A DNA stretch of 12,350 bases from Paratractidigestivibacter sp963591565 (GCA_963591565.1 CAVAUD010000061.1:1-12350); one strand, 5' to 3'. Positions 1-6,553 are shown, counted from the stretch's first letter. Program-made: numbers and translations. The notes: a model not told the origin generated them from the letters alone.

Positions 1-12
1 CCGCCCCCAAGC

Positions 13-759
13 CTAGAACAAAACGCCCAAAACGATAAGGCCGACGCTTGCCGCCAGCACGGCGAAGTCGCGGGCGAGCATGGGGTAGCGCTTGTAGCTG
101 CTCTCGCGCGTGCGCAGGTAGAAGCCGCGCTGCTCGGCGGCGAGGGCCGTCGCGTCGGTCTTGGCGACCGAGCTCACCAGCAGAGGAATGCACAGCGGCA
201 GCATGAGCTGCATCTTCTTGATGGGGTTCTTGGTGTCGTACTCGATGCCGCGGGCCGTCTGGGCCTCCATGATCGCGTTCATCTCCTGGCTAAAGACGGG
301 CACGAAGCGCAGGGCCGTCGTGAAGGTGAAGGCGTAGCGGTAGGGCACGTGCAGCACCTCGACGACGGCGTTGGCCAAATCTCCCAGCTGCGTCACCGTG
401 AGCATCAGGATGAGCGGCAGCGCCACGCCCAGCAGGCGAAGGCCCGCCTTGCTGCCGGTGAGAAGGCCGTCGGTCGTGACCCAGGCAAAGACCGGGTCTC
501 CGGTGCGGATGAAGACCGTCTGCAGCACGAGCATCACCAGGGCCAGCGGCACCATGAGCTTTGCCAGCGAGATGAGCCCGGCCGTCGACTTGGCGTAGGC
601 CGCCAGCGCAAAGGTCACGACGAGAAGGCCGATGAGCAGGGGATACGTGGTGCCCAGGAAGGTCGCGATGATGATGCCGGCGGCCAGGGCGAGCTTGGTC
701 ACGGGGTTCAGGCGGTGCAGCAAGGAGTCCCCGGCCACGTAGTCGATGACGTTAGTCAT
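13..759 (-). CDS. ecfT: ECF transporter transmembrane component EcfT
   Basis: This 248-residue membrane protein is the T component of an energy-coupling factor importer. It couples ATP hydrolysis by the EcfA subunits to movement of the substrate-binding S component in the cytoplasmic membrane. The N-terminus carries the family pattern with HRLNPVTKLA at residues 15-24. Several hydrophobic segments follow (about 22-58, 60-85, 105-125, and a last one near 230-248). The cytoplasmic coupling region holds the two Arg-Gly signatures: ARG at 169-171 and EQRGF at 209-213, which in this family contact the ATPases. Length is normal for EcfT. The start codon overlaps the end of the upstream ATPase gene by 8 bases (ATGACTAA), so translation is probably coupled. 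It is the last gene of the visible operon, and no terminator can be seen because the window ends 12 bases after the stop. Confidence 0.93.
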   Translation of the reverse strand: MTNVIDYVAGDSLLHRLNPVTKLALAAGIIIATFLGTTYPLLIGLLVVTFALAAYAKSTAGLISLAKLMVPLALVMLVLQTVFIRTGDPVFAWVTTDGLLTGSKAGLRLLGVALPLILMLTVTQLGDLANAVVEVLHVPYRYAFTFTTALRFVPVFSQEMNAIMEAQTARGIEYDTKNPIKKMQLMLPLCIPLLVSSVAKTDATALAAEQRGFYLRTRESSYKRYPMLARDFAVLAASVGLIVLGVLF

Positions 760-2542
760 GGGCGACCATCTCCTTAATGACGTCGACGAGGTTGCCGACC
801 TCGGATATCTTGTCGAACGCGGGCGAGACGTCGCGCGAAAGCTCCTTCGTCAGGGCGATGACCTGCGGCGGAGCTACGTAGGCGGCCTTCATCAGGGCGT
901 CGTTGGCAAAGACCTCGGCGGCGTCGCCCTGCGCCAGGATGCGCCCGCCCGCCATGACGACGAGGCGCTCGGCGAAGTCCGAGACGACCTCCATGTCGTG
1001 GCAGACCATCACGACGGCGCAGCCCCTCTCGGCCATCTCGCGCACGGTCTCCATGACCGTCATGCACTCGCGGTAGTCGAGGCCGCTGGTGGGCTCGTCG
1101 AGAAGGACGACCTGCGGGTTGAGGACGACGACCGAGGCCAGGGCCACGAGCTGGCGCTTGCCGCGCGAAAGCGAGAAGGGCGAGGCGGCCGGGTCCAGGT
1201 CAAAGCGCTCGGCCGTGGCCGCGGCGCGACGGCGGGCCTCCTCGGCAGGCGTGCCGTGAAGCTCGAGGCCAAAGGCGATCTCTTCCAGCACGGTTTCCTT
1301 GCAGATCTGGCGGTCCGGGTTCTGGAAGAGGGTGGCGCACTTGGCCGCGACCTTGCTGGTGGGGACCTCGCGCGTGTTCATGCCGGCCACGTAGACGCTG
1401 CCCTTGCTGGGGCGCAAAAGGCCGTTCAAGAGCTTGGTGAGGGTCGTCTTGCCGGCGCCGTTTTGGCCGATGACGCCCACGAGCTCGCCGGGGTAGACCT
1501 TGAGGTTGAGGTCGTTCACGCTGGCCGCGCCCGCGCCGTAGCTAAAGGTGACGTCGGTGAGCTCGATGACGGGCTCGTGGCCGGTCGCGGCCGCGGAGGC
1601 GCCGGCCGGCTTGTGGCGCGACGTCGTTGGCGAGACGGCCGGGACGGCCCCCGTGCCCTTCTCGGCTAAAAGGCGGGTTACCAGGTCTTTTGCCTCGGCC
1701 ACGTTGAGGCAGGGGCCTGCGTTGGCAGGGAGAAGACCGGCGGCGGCCAGGCTGTTGGCCATTCTCGCCACACGCGGCGAGTCGATGCCCATCTCGCGCA
1801 GCTCCGCGGCATGGCTAAAGACCTCGCGGGGCGCCCCGTCGAAGGCCAGGCGCGTGTCGGACATGATGAGGATGCGGTCGCAGTACTCGCACTGCAGGGC
1901 GACCTTTTGCTCGACGACCACGACGGTGATGCCCGCCTGGCGGTTGACCTGGCGAAGGGTCTCGAAGACCAGCTTTGAGCTGGCGGGGTCGAGGGCCGCG
2001 GTGGGCTCGTCGAGGACCAGGACCCGCGGGGCGAGCGCCAGGATCGCGGCGATGGCGACCTTTTGCTTCTGCCCGCCCGAGAGGGTCGCGATCTCGCGAT
2101 GGCGCAGGTCAGAGATGCCGACGGTCTCTAAGGTCTGCGCGATGCGCTCCTCGATCTGGTCGTGCGGCACGCCGTAGTTCTCCAGGCCAAAGAGCAGCTC
2201 GTCCTCGACGACGGGGGCGACCATCTGGGCGTCGATGTCCTGCAGGACGCTGCCCACGATGCGCGAGATGTCGGTGAGGCTGACCTCGCAGGTGTCGCGG
2301 CCGTCCACCAGCACGGCGCCAAAGAGCTGCCCGTTGAAGTGGTGGGGGATGGCGCCGCTCATGAGGGAGGTGAGCGTCGACTTGCCCGAGCCGGCCGAGC
2401 CGATGACGCCCACGAACTCGCCGGGGGCGATCGAGAGCGAGACGTGGCTCAGGGCGGGCTGGGGCGCGGCGTTGGCCTCGGTGCCGTAGGTGAACGAGAC
2501 GTCGCGCAGCTCGATGATGGGGGTCTGGGTCTGGGTGCTCAT
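752..2542 (-). CDS. Fused ECF transporter ATPase (EcfA-EcfA' in one chain)
   Basis: This 596-residue protein joins two ABC ATPase domains, replacing the separate EcfA1 and EcfA2 of other systems, and should power the EcfT/S importer at the inner face of the membrane. Domain 1 has Walker A GSAGSGKST (48-56), Q-loop Q101, signature LSGGQ (154-158) and Walker B RVLVLDEP (173-180). Domain 2 has Walker A GQNGAGKTT (359-367), Q-loop Q407 in FQNPD, signature LSRGKRQ (458-464), Walker B QVVLLDEP (477-484) and switch histidine H515. A low-complexity linker (about 295-322) joins them. Domain 1 has glutamine (Q212, in VVEQK) where the switch histidine is expected, and domain 2 has a divergent signature, so one of the two ATP sites looks degenerate. 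The ATG at 2542 has a purine-rich AGAGAGG upstream. It lies 145 bases after the S gene and overlaps ecfT by 8 bases. Confidence 0.93.
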   Translation of the reverse strand: MSTQTQTPIIELRDVSFTYGTEANAAPQPALSHVSLSIAPGEFVGVIGSAGSGKSTLTSLMSGAIPHHFNGQLFGAVLVDGRDTCEVSLTDISRIVGSVLQDIDAQMVAPVVEDELLFGLENYGVPHDQIEERIAQTLETVGISDLRHREIATLSGGQKQKVAIAAILALAPRVLVLDEPTAALDPASSKLVFETLRQVNRQAGITVVVVEQKVALQCEYCDRILIMSDTRLAFDGAPREVFSHAAELREMGIDSPRVARMANSLAAAGLLPANAGPCLNVAEAKDLVTRLLAEKGTGAVPAVSPTTSRHKPAGASAAATGHEPVIELTDVTFSYGAGAASVNDLNLKVYPGELVGVIGQNGAGKTTLTKLLNGLLRPSKGSVYVAGMNTREVPTSKVAAKCATLFQNPDRQICKETVLEEIAFGLELHGTPAEEARRRAAATAERFDLDPAASPFSLSRGKRQLVALASVVVLNPQVVLLDEPTSGLDYRECMTVMETVREMAERGCAVVMVCHDMEVVSDFAERLVVMAGGRILAQGDAAEVFANDALMKAAYVAPPQVIALTKELSRDVSPAFDKISEVGNLVDVIKEMVAHD

Positions 2543-2613
2543 GAGAGCCTCTCTGGTCGCGGGCGCGCGGTGGTGAGGTGGTGCGGTGGCACCGGCCAGG
2601 CGCCCGGCGTTGG

Positions 2614-2625
2614 TACAACGTTGTA
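2614..2625. promoter_or_regulatory. Perfect 12-bp palindrome in the S-gene/ATPase-gene gap
   Basis: TACAACGTTGTA is an exact palindrome about 70 bases upstream of the ATPase start. It could be an operator for a dimeric regulator, but no paired promoter is convincing and a 12-bp palindrome can occur by chance. I know of no regulator with exactly this site. Confidence 0.25.
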
Positions 2626-2630
2626 ACGAT

Positions 2631-2662
2631 AAAGGCGCTGGTCGCGCGCGGCGGCCAGCGCC
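2631..2662 (-). terminator. Intra-operon hairpin between S component and ATPase genes
   Basis: On the minus strand an 8-bp perfect stem (GGCGCTGG/CCAGCGCC, arms 2655-2662 and 2634-2641) with a 13-base GC-rich loop is followed by only three T. It lies 26 bases after the S-gene stop. The weak T tract suggests partial termination or 3'-end protection of the S-gene message. Either would allow more S component than ATPase/EcfT, but that is inference. Confidence 0.4.
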
Positions 2663-2687
2663 CTCAATCTTAGAGGTTCAATGTTTC

Positions 2688-3245
2688 CTATTTGGAAAGG
2701 ACTTTCTTGAGGGGAAGGCTCAGGGCCTCGACCACGACGGCGTTGAAGACCGCGGTGCCCAGGACCAGCGGGACCTTGACCAGCGCGGTTCCCAGCGCAC
2801 CGCCCATGATGAGGGTGCCGATCACGGCGAAGAGGGCGCCCGAGAGCAGCGTCGTGACAAAGGTGGCGATCAGCGGGTTGACCTTCTCGCCGCCAAGGTT
2901 GACCTTGACCAGGGCGACCATGACCAGGGCACCGGCCAGCTCGGTCACGAAGTTGAGGCCGGGGATGGAGGTCGTGAGCTGGGCCACGCAGGCGGCCAGG
3001 ATGCCAAAGATGGCGCCCTGGACAAAGTTCGCGCGGGTCAAGATGATGGCCAGCGAGTAGGCGGCGATGATGAACTGCGGCTTGATGCCCACGATGGCCA
3101 GGGCGTTGCCGAGCGTCATGTTTAAGATGAAGCCCGCGGCCAGCAGGATGGCGAGAAGAACGAGGGACTTGACGTCGAGGATTCCGGTGTTGTTGGCCTG
3201 TGCGGTGACGGTGCGGGCCTGCTGGTTGTCGGTTGCCTGGGACAT
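2688..3245 (-). CDS. ECF transporter S component, predicted tryptophan-specific (TrpP-like)
   Basis: This 185-residue hydrophobic protein is the substrate-binding S component of the ECF importer encoded with it. After a polar N-terminus (1-22) there are about six membrane segments (about 27-48, 53-70, 74-92, 98-115, 125-148, 158-178). The stretch GIKPQ (53-57) and the region QLTTSIPGL (89-97) followed by NFVTEL resemble the GMKPD and QGLTTTFP...IPNIID pattern I recall for TrpP/YhaG of Firmicutes. The substrate call rests mainly on the gene's leader, which encodes three Trp codons before a terminator. ATG at 3245 has a clear AAGGAG (3254-3259) eight bases upstream. It is the first structural gene of an operon continuing into the fused ATPase and EcfT. 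Another aromatic or vitamin substrate remains possible if the leader were misread. Being an S component is near certain; tryptophan as substrate is likely. Confidence 0.85.
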   Translation of the reverse strand: MSQATDNQQARTVTAQANNTGILDVKSLVLLAILLAAGFILNMTLGNALAIVGIKPQFIIAAYSLAIILTRANFVQGAIFGILAACVAQLTTSIPGLNFVTELAGALVMVALVKVNLGGEKVNPLIATFVTTLLSGALFAVIGTLIMGGALGTALVKVPLVLGTAVFNAVVVEALSLPLKKVLSK

Positions 3246-3280
3246 GTTGTTTTCTCCTTCTTTAGGATGGCTGGTTGAAC

Positions 3281-3311
3281 AAAAAAGGGCTCCCGGTCAA
3301 ACCGGGAGCCC
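3281..3311 (-). terminator. Attenuator: rho-independent terminator in the trp-type leader
   Basis: On the minus strand a perfect 11-bp stem (arms 3301-3311 and 3287-3297, GGGCTCCCGGT/ACCGGGAGCCC) closes a 3-base loop and is followed at once by six T (3281-3286). It lies 30 bases after the leader-peptide stop and 35 bases before the S-component start. It must therefore be bypassed for the operon to be expressed, which makes it an attenuator rather than an end-of-gene terminator. Confidence 0.92.
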
Positions 3312-3374
3312 TCATGTTCGCGGATATATGGCGCGACAGACTCACGACTGACCGAAGGAAATCGAGTTGCGCCA
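3292..3374 (-). promoter_or_regulatory. Candidate antiterminator and pause pairings of the leader RNA
   Basis: Leader RNA segment UUCGGUCA (3349-3356, spanning the F-G-Q codons of the leader peptide) can pair over 8 bp, two of them G·U, with UGACCGGG (3292-3299), which is the loop and 3' arm of the terminator. A ribosome stalled at the Trp codons (3372-3380) would leave 3349-3356 free, so the terminator is blocked. A ribosome reaching the stop codon would cover that segment and let the terminator form. A second pairing, UGGCGC (3369-3374, including the third Trp codon) with GCGCCA (3329-3334), could act as the early pause hairpin. Found by eye; not folded by program. Confidence 0.6.
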
Positions 3375-3401
3375 CCACCAGTTGTTCATGTGCTTGGACA
3401 T
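3342..3401 (-). CDS. Trp leader peptide (19 aa) controlling the ECF operon
   Basis: The peptide reads MSKHMNNWWWRNSISFGQS and ends in TGA. Three consecutive UGG codons (residues 8-10) are the hallmark of a tryptophan attenuation leader peptide. The ATG at 3401 is preceded by a purine-rich ribosome site (AAAGGAGAGGAG, 3409-3420). The peptide itself probably has no function; its translation senses charged tRNA-Trp. It sits directly before the 11-bp terminator and upstream of the S component. The arrangement matches the leader of trp biosynthetic operons in proteobacteria and actinobacteria, here attached to a transporter. The gene is too short for routine gene finders and is likely unannotated in public genomes. 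Confidence 0.88.
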   Translation of the reverse strand: MSKHMNNWWWRNSISFGQS

Positions 3402-3445
3402 TTGGGCGCTCCTCTCCTTTGGTCGTCGTCTGCGCGTTGGGTGAC

Positions 3446-3510
3446 ACTTTACTCCGGTGGAGTGCGGGCGCGCAACCCTCATCGTGTTAACGCTTTGTGA
3501 ACTGTGTCAA
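3446..3510 (-). promoter_or_regulatory. Promoter region for the trp-leader/ECF operon
   Basis: Two minus-strand options are visible. A consensus -35 TTGACA at 3505-3510 is followed after 18 bases by a poor -10 CACGAT (3481-3486). Closer to the leader, TTGCGC (3470-3475) is followed after 18 bases by TAAAGT (3446-3451), which would start the transcript about 35-40 bases before the leader-peptide ATG. I cannot choose between them from sequence alone. No terminator separates this region from the upstream elp3 gene, so some read-through is possible. Confidence 0.45.
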
Positions 3511-3570
3511 CGGCGAGAAAGGCGCGGTGGGCGGCGAGAAGACCGTGCGGACTGTGGTGCGGCCGGGTGC

Positions 3571-5490
3571 CTACGAGATGGGTTTGCGCAGGTAGAGACC
3601 GTGGTCGACGAAACCCTGGCGGCGATAGTACTCGCGGGTTCCCACCGAGCTGATGACGTTGACGTGGGTGTAGCCGGCCTCTTTGGCTAGCTCGCAGGCC
3701 TGCGCGATGAGGCGATGGCCCAGGCCTTGGTGCTGCGCGGCGGCGTTGTGCGCGCCGACCTGCGCGGCCACGCCGTAGACGTGGACCTCGCGGATCATGG
3801 CCTCGCCGGGCGCGACGGGAAGGTCCGTGGCGTTGGCGGTGATGAAGTCCTGGTTTGGTAGGGACAGGCGCAGGAAGCCGACGATCTGGTTTTGGGGCGT
3901 CACCCACTGCAAGAAGTGCTCGCGCGTGGCGGCGGTGTCGTAGGTGACCTGGTCAAGGGCCAGGTCATCGAGGTCGACGGATGCGGTCGAGATCTCGCGG
4001 TAGCGGATCTCCTGCACGCGGGCGCCTGCGCCCTTCTCGGCAAGACGACGTTCCACGAGCTGGCGAAGGTTGGGCTTCTTGTTGCCGGCCACGATGTCGT
4101 TGGAGCTAAAGTCGCGGATCATGCGGCTGATGCGGCAGTAGGCGGGCGTGGCCAGGATGTCGTCTGCGAGGACGTCGAGAAGCTCGTCTTCTGTGTAGGG
4201 GGCCCAGGTGCCGCGGGCATATTCCTGGCACAGGCGCGAGGTTTCGATAAGGGAGCAGGGGTAGAGCTTGACTTCGTCCGGGCGGAAGGCCGGGTCATCA
4301 ATGAAGTGCTGGTAGTCGGCCTTGTCCGATGCGGGTGTGGCGCCCAAGAGGTTGAGCATGAAGTGGGCGTGGATCTTGAAGCCGTAAAGGCGGGACAGGG
4401 TGAAGGCCCGCTCGATCTGCTCGACCGAGATGCTTCGATTATTGATGTCCAAGAGGTGCTGGTCGACGGATTGGATTCCCATCTGGATCTTGGTCGCGCC
4501 AAGACGGCGGATGAGGGTGAGGGCTTGTGGCGTCACGGCATCGGGGCGGGTCTCGACGACGAGCCCGACGACGCGATGACGTGCGGTTTCGTTGGCCTTG
4601 TGCTCGCGGTCGAGGTCCTCGAGGGTCGCGGTTTGCCAGGCGGCGACGGCCTCCCAGGGGCTGCCCTTGCCGTAGAGCGTGCGGACAGCCTTGTTGTAAG
4701 CGCCCTTCTCGCCGCCTTGGTTTTGGGTGATGGCGTCTTGAAGGGGCTTTACTGCGGCTGCGAGCTGGGCTTCGTTGGTTTGAATGCCGGCCTGGCGATA
4801 CTGTTCGCGGCGGGCGGCGACCCCAGGCGGCAGAAGCTGGTCCGGGGTGGCGTTGAGGGCCGCGGCGGCGTCCCGGCGGCCTGCCTCGGCGGTGTTGAGC
4901 ATAGGGTTCGCGGCGACATCGGCCACGGCGTGGTCGTTCAGGGCACGAAAGAGCTCGCGCACGAACCAGACCTGGTAGGCCTGGGGGTAGTCGCTCCAGG
5001 TGCCGCCGAGCACGATGAGCTCGATCTTGTCAGTCGCGTGGCCCATCTGCGAGAGGGCGGTCAGGCGCGAGCTCACCTGCAGGTAGGGGTCGAAGCAGTT
5101 CTGCTCGGCGCGGGCGCAGGCGGGCTCGGCGTGCAGGTAGCTCTTGGGCATCCGCAGGTCATTGGGGCAAAACAGGCAGTCTCCCGAGCACGGCCAGGGC
5201 TTGGTGATGACCGTGATGGTCGCCACGCCCGACGCCGTGCGCCGCGGCTTGATGCGCAGGGCGGCCACAAGGGCGCGCTCGAGGTCCTCGGTCACGCCCC
5301 AGGTTGCCCAGTGCTGCGGCTCTTCTTCCTTAACCCGCAGGTAGAAGGGGAGCAGCTGGCGCTTGGCAAGGCTGCTTGCGGCTTGCGGGTCGCGGCGCTT
5401 CTCGGCATAGATGAGCTTGCCAAGGACGCGGTCGCCCACGTCTTGGCCGGCGCGCAGGCGCTCGAGTATCTGCAAAATGATGTGTTCCAT
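3571..5490 (-). CDS. elp3: Elp3-family tRNA wobble-uridine modification enzyme (radical SAM + GNAT)
   Basis: This 639-residue enzyme is predicted to add a carboxymethyl-type group to C5 of U34 in tRNA, using S-adenosylmethionine radical chemistry and acetyl-CoA. The radical-SAM domain (about 90-460) holds the cluster motif CSGDCLFC (C101, C105, C108) and the Elp3-type sequences VVGLVVETRPD (307-317) and MGIQSVDQ (337-344). The C-terminal GNAT domain (about 500-639) has the acetyl-CoA loop QHQGLGHRL (586-594) and tyrosines Y621/Y622 in YYRRQGF. A segment of roughly 110 residues (about 188-300, Ala/Gln/Arg-rich) separates the cluster motif from ETRPD and seems longer than in typical Elp3. The start ATG lacks a ribosome site but has a -10-like TAGAAT nine bases upstream, which suggests a leaderless message. 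It is divergent from a Trm9-like methyltransferase, a plausible next enzyme in the pathway. Confidence 0.92.
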   Translation of the reverse strand: MEHIILQILERLRAGQDVGDRVLGKLIYAEKRRDPQAASSLAKRQLLPFYLRVKEEEPQHWATWGVTEDLERALVAALRIKPRRTASGVATITVITKPWPCSGDCLFCPNDLRMPKSYLHAEPACARAEQNCFDPYLQVSSRLTALSQMGHATDKIELIVLGGTWSDYPQAYQVWFVRELFRALNDHAVADVAANPMLNTAEAGRRDAAAALNATPDQLLPPGVAARREQYRQAGIQTNEAQLAAAVKPLQDAITQNQGGEKGAYNKAVRTLYGKGSPWEAVAAWQTATLEDLDREHKANETARHRVVGLVVETRPDAVTPQALTLIRRLGATKIQMGIQSVDQHLLDINNRSISVEQIERAFTLSRLYGFKIHAHFMLNLLGATPASDKADYQHFIDDPAFRPDEVKLYPCSLIETSRLCQEYARGTWAPYTEDELLDVLADDILATPAYCRISRMIRDFSSNDIVAGNKKPNLRQLVERRLAEKGAGARVQEIRYREISTASVDLDDLALDQVTYDTAATREHFLQWVTPQNQIVGFLRLSLPNQDFITANATDLPVAPGEAMIREVHVYGVAAQVGAHNAAAQHQGLGHRLIAQACELAKEAGYTHVNVISSVGTREYYRRQGFVDHGLYLRKPIS

Positions 5491-5498
5491 GGGCCAAT

Positions 5499-5504
5499 AT
5501 TCTA
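5499..5504 (-). promoter_or_regulatory. -10 box for elp3, probably giving a leaderless transcript
   Basis: TAGAAT (five of six to TATAAT) on the minus strand ends eight bases before the elp3 ATG, and the intervening sequence has no Shine-Dalgarno. The expected start of transcription falls within about two bases of the ATG. No good -35 is seen 16-18 bases upstream. Confidence 0.5.
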
Positions 5505-5531
5505 GTCGAGGCTGCCTTCGCTAAATCCCGA

Positions 5532-5650
5532 GCGACCTTTTCCACTTTAAATTTGGGTTCAGCCAGTAGCCAAGGCATTTTCGCCGACGTTTGCCCAGTT
5601 GGCTGCAAGGGGCTACTCGTGGAAGTCAAATTTAAAGTGGAAAAGGTCGC
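5532..5650. repeat. 119-bp element bounded by a perfect 24-bp inverted repeat
   Basis: Arms 5532-5555 and 5627-5650 are exact reverse complements over 24 bases (left arm begins GCGACCTTTTCCACTTTAAA) around a 71-base core. The core adds a further 7-bp pairing, AGTAGCC (5565-5571) with GGCTACT (5611-5617), so a transcript of either strand could fold into a long hairpin. The arms are much richer in A+T than the flanking genes. It fills most of the divergent gap between elp3 and the methyltransferase. It has no T tract suited to termination and no coding potential for a transposase. A dispersed REP/MITE-like repeat is the likeliest reading. No direct target repeat is evident by eye. Confidence 0.75.
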
Positions 5651-5734
5651 GCGAGCTTCGATGGCGGCTCGTCCGCAGCCCTCTGTAGTATGGTTAGGCG
5701 CGATGTTGGTGACAATTCGGCGGGGGAGGGCACT

Positions 5735-6553
5735 TTGGACCGAGATTTTGCGGCCGAGCTGGTNNNNNNNNNNNNNNNNNNNNNNNNNNNNNNNNNNNNN
5801 NNNNNNNNNNNNNNNNNNNNNNNNNNNNNNNNNNNNNNNNNNNNNNNNNNNNNNNNNNNNNNNNNNNNNNNNNNNNNNNNNNNNNNNNNNNNNNNNNNNN
5901 NNNNNNNNNNNNNNNNNNNNNNNNNNNNNNNNNNNNNNNNNNNNNNNNNNNNNNNNNNNNNNNNNNNNNNNNNNNNNNNNNNNNNNNNNNNNNNNNNNNN
6001 NNNNNNNNNNNNNNNNNNNNNNNNNNNNNNNNNNNNNNNNNNNNNNNNNNNNNNNNNNNNNNNNNNNNNNNNNNNNNNNNNNNNNNNNNNNNNNNNNNNN
6101 NNNNNNNNNNNNNNNNNNNNNNNNNNNNNNNNNNNNNNNNNNNNNNNNNNNNNNNNNNNNNNNNNNNNNNNNNNNNNNNNNNNNNNNNNNNNNNNNNNNN
6201 NNNNNNNNGCCTCGGCCAAGCCGGGAGGCCTCATCGCCGTCTCCTTCTGGGCCTTCATGAACGACCCTCGCATGCAGGCAAAAGTCGCGGCGGCAGAGGC
6301 CCGTGCCCAGGTCAACCAACCCTTTGCAACCTACGACCCAGCGCGACTCGACCCCGGCGACCACCTCCTGGGCTGGCAGCAGGACGAGGACGCCTACCGC
6401 TACTGCCACCACTTTACCGACGCCGAGATAGACGACCTTCTCGCCGCCCACAACGCAAACAGCCCCGTTCACCTGCGCGAAGTCGACCGCTTCGACGCGG
6501 ACGGCCGCACCCAGGACCTCAACCGCTACGTCCTTCTCCGCCGCGTTGAGTAA
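5735..6553 (+). CDS. Class I SAM methyltransferase, Trm9/ALKBH8-like C-terminus (interrupted by assembly gap)
   Basis: Only the first nine or so codons and the last 114 are readable; 445 N hide the SAM-binding core. The frame is preserved across the gap. The C-terminal part starts with the post-motif strand pattern KPGGLIAVSFWAF (162-174), then GDHLLGW (208-214), YRYCHHF (221-227) and a final RYVLLRR. Yeast Trm9, as I recall it, has matching features: GGQALIYCWALE, DVFVPW and YRYYHLYREGEL, near a total of about 280 residues; here the length is 272. Trm9 methylates cm5U34 to mcm5U34 in tRNA, downstream of Elongator/Elp3, and this gene is divergent from elp3. I chose TTG at 5735 because GGGGGAGGG (5722-5730) lies just upstream; an ATG at 5690 in the same frame has no ribosome site. 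It is a methyltransferase with good confidence; the tRNA role is inference. Confidence 0.7.
   Translation: MDRDFAAELXXXXXXXXXXXXXXXXXXXXXXXXXXXXXXXXXXXXXXXXXXXXXXXXXXXXXXXXXXXXXXXXXXXXXXXXXXXXXXXXXXXXXXXXXXXXXXXXXXXXXXXXXXXXXXXXXXXXXXXXXXXXXXXXXXXXXXXXXXXXXXXXXXXXXASAKPGGLIAVSFWAFMNDPRMQAKVAAAEARAQVNQPFATYDPARLDPGDHLLGWQQDEDAYRYCHHFTDAEIDDLLAAHNANSPVHLREVDRFDADGRTQDLNRYVLLRRVE
5764..6208. other. Assembly gap (445 N)
   Basis: An unbroken run of N lies inside the methyltransferase gene. The reading frame on the left (5735 onward) and on the right (6209 onward) agrees if the gap length is exact, so the gap is probably sized correctly. No feature can be called inside it. Confidence 0.99.

Noticed and set aside
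746..1669. Long plus-strand open frame opposite the fused ATPase gene
   Set aside because: The sense strand carries all ABC motifs; the antisense product is His/Asp/Arg/Gly-rich with no motif or ribosome site.
3262..3447. A 61-residue minus-strand frame over the leader region
   Set aside because: It reads through the terminator in a different frame from the Trp-codon leader peptide and has no separate ribosome site; the leader peptide explains the region better.
3892..5505. Long plus-strand open frame (537 codons) opposite elp3
   Set aside because: It is antisense to a well-supported gene, has Gly/Val/Ala/Arg-rich composition typical of high-GC shadow frames, and shows no recognisable domain.
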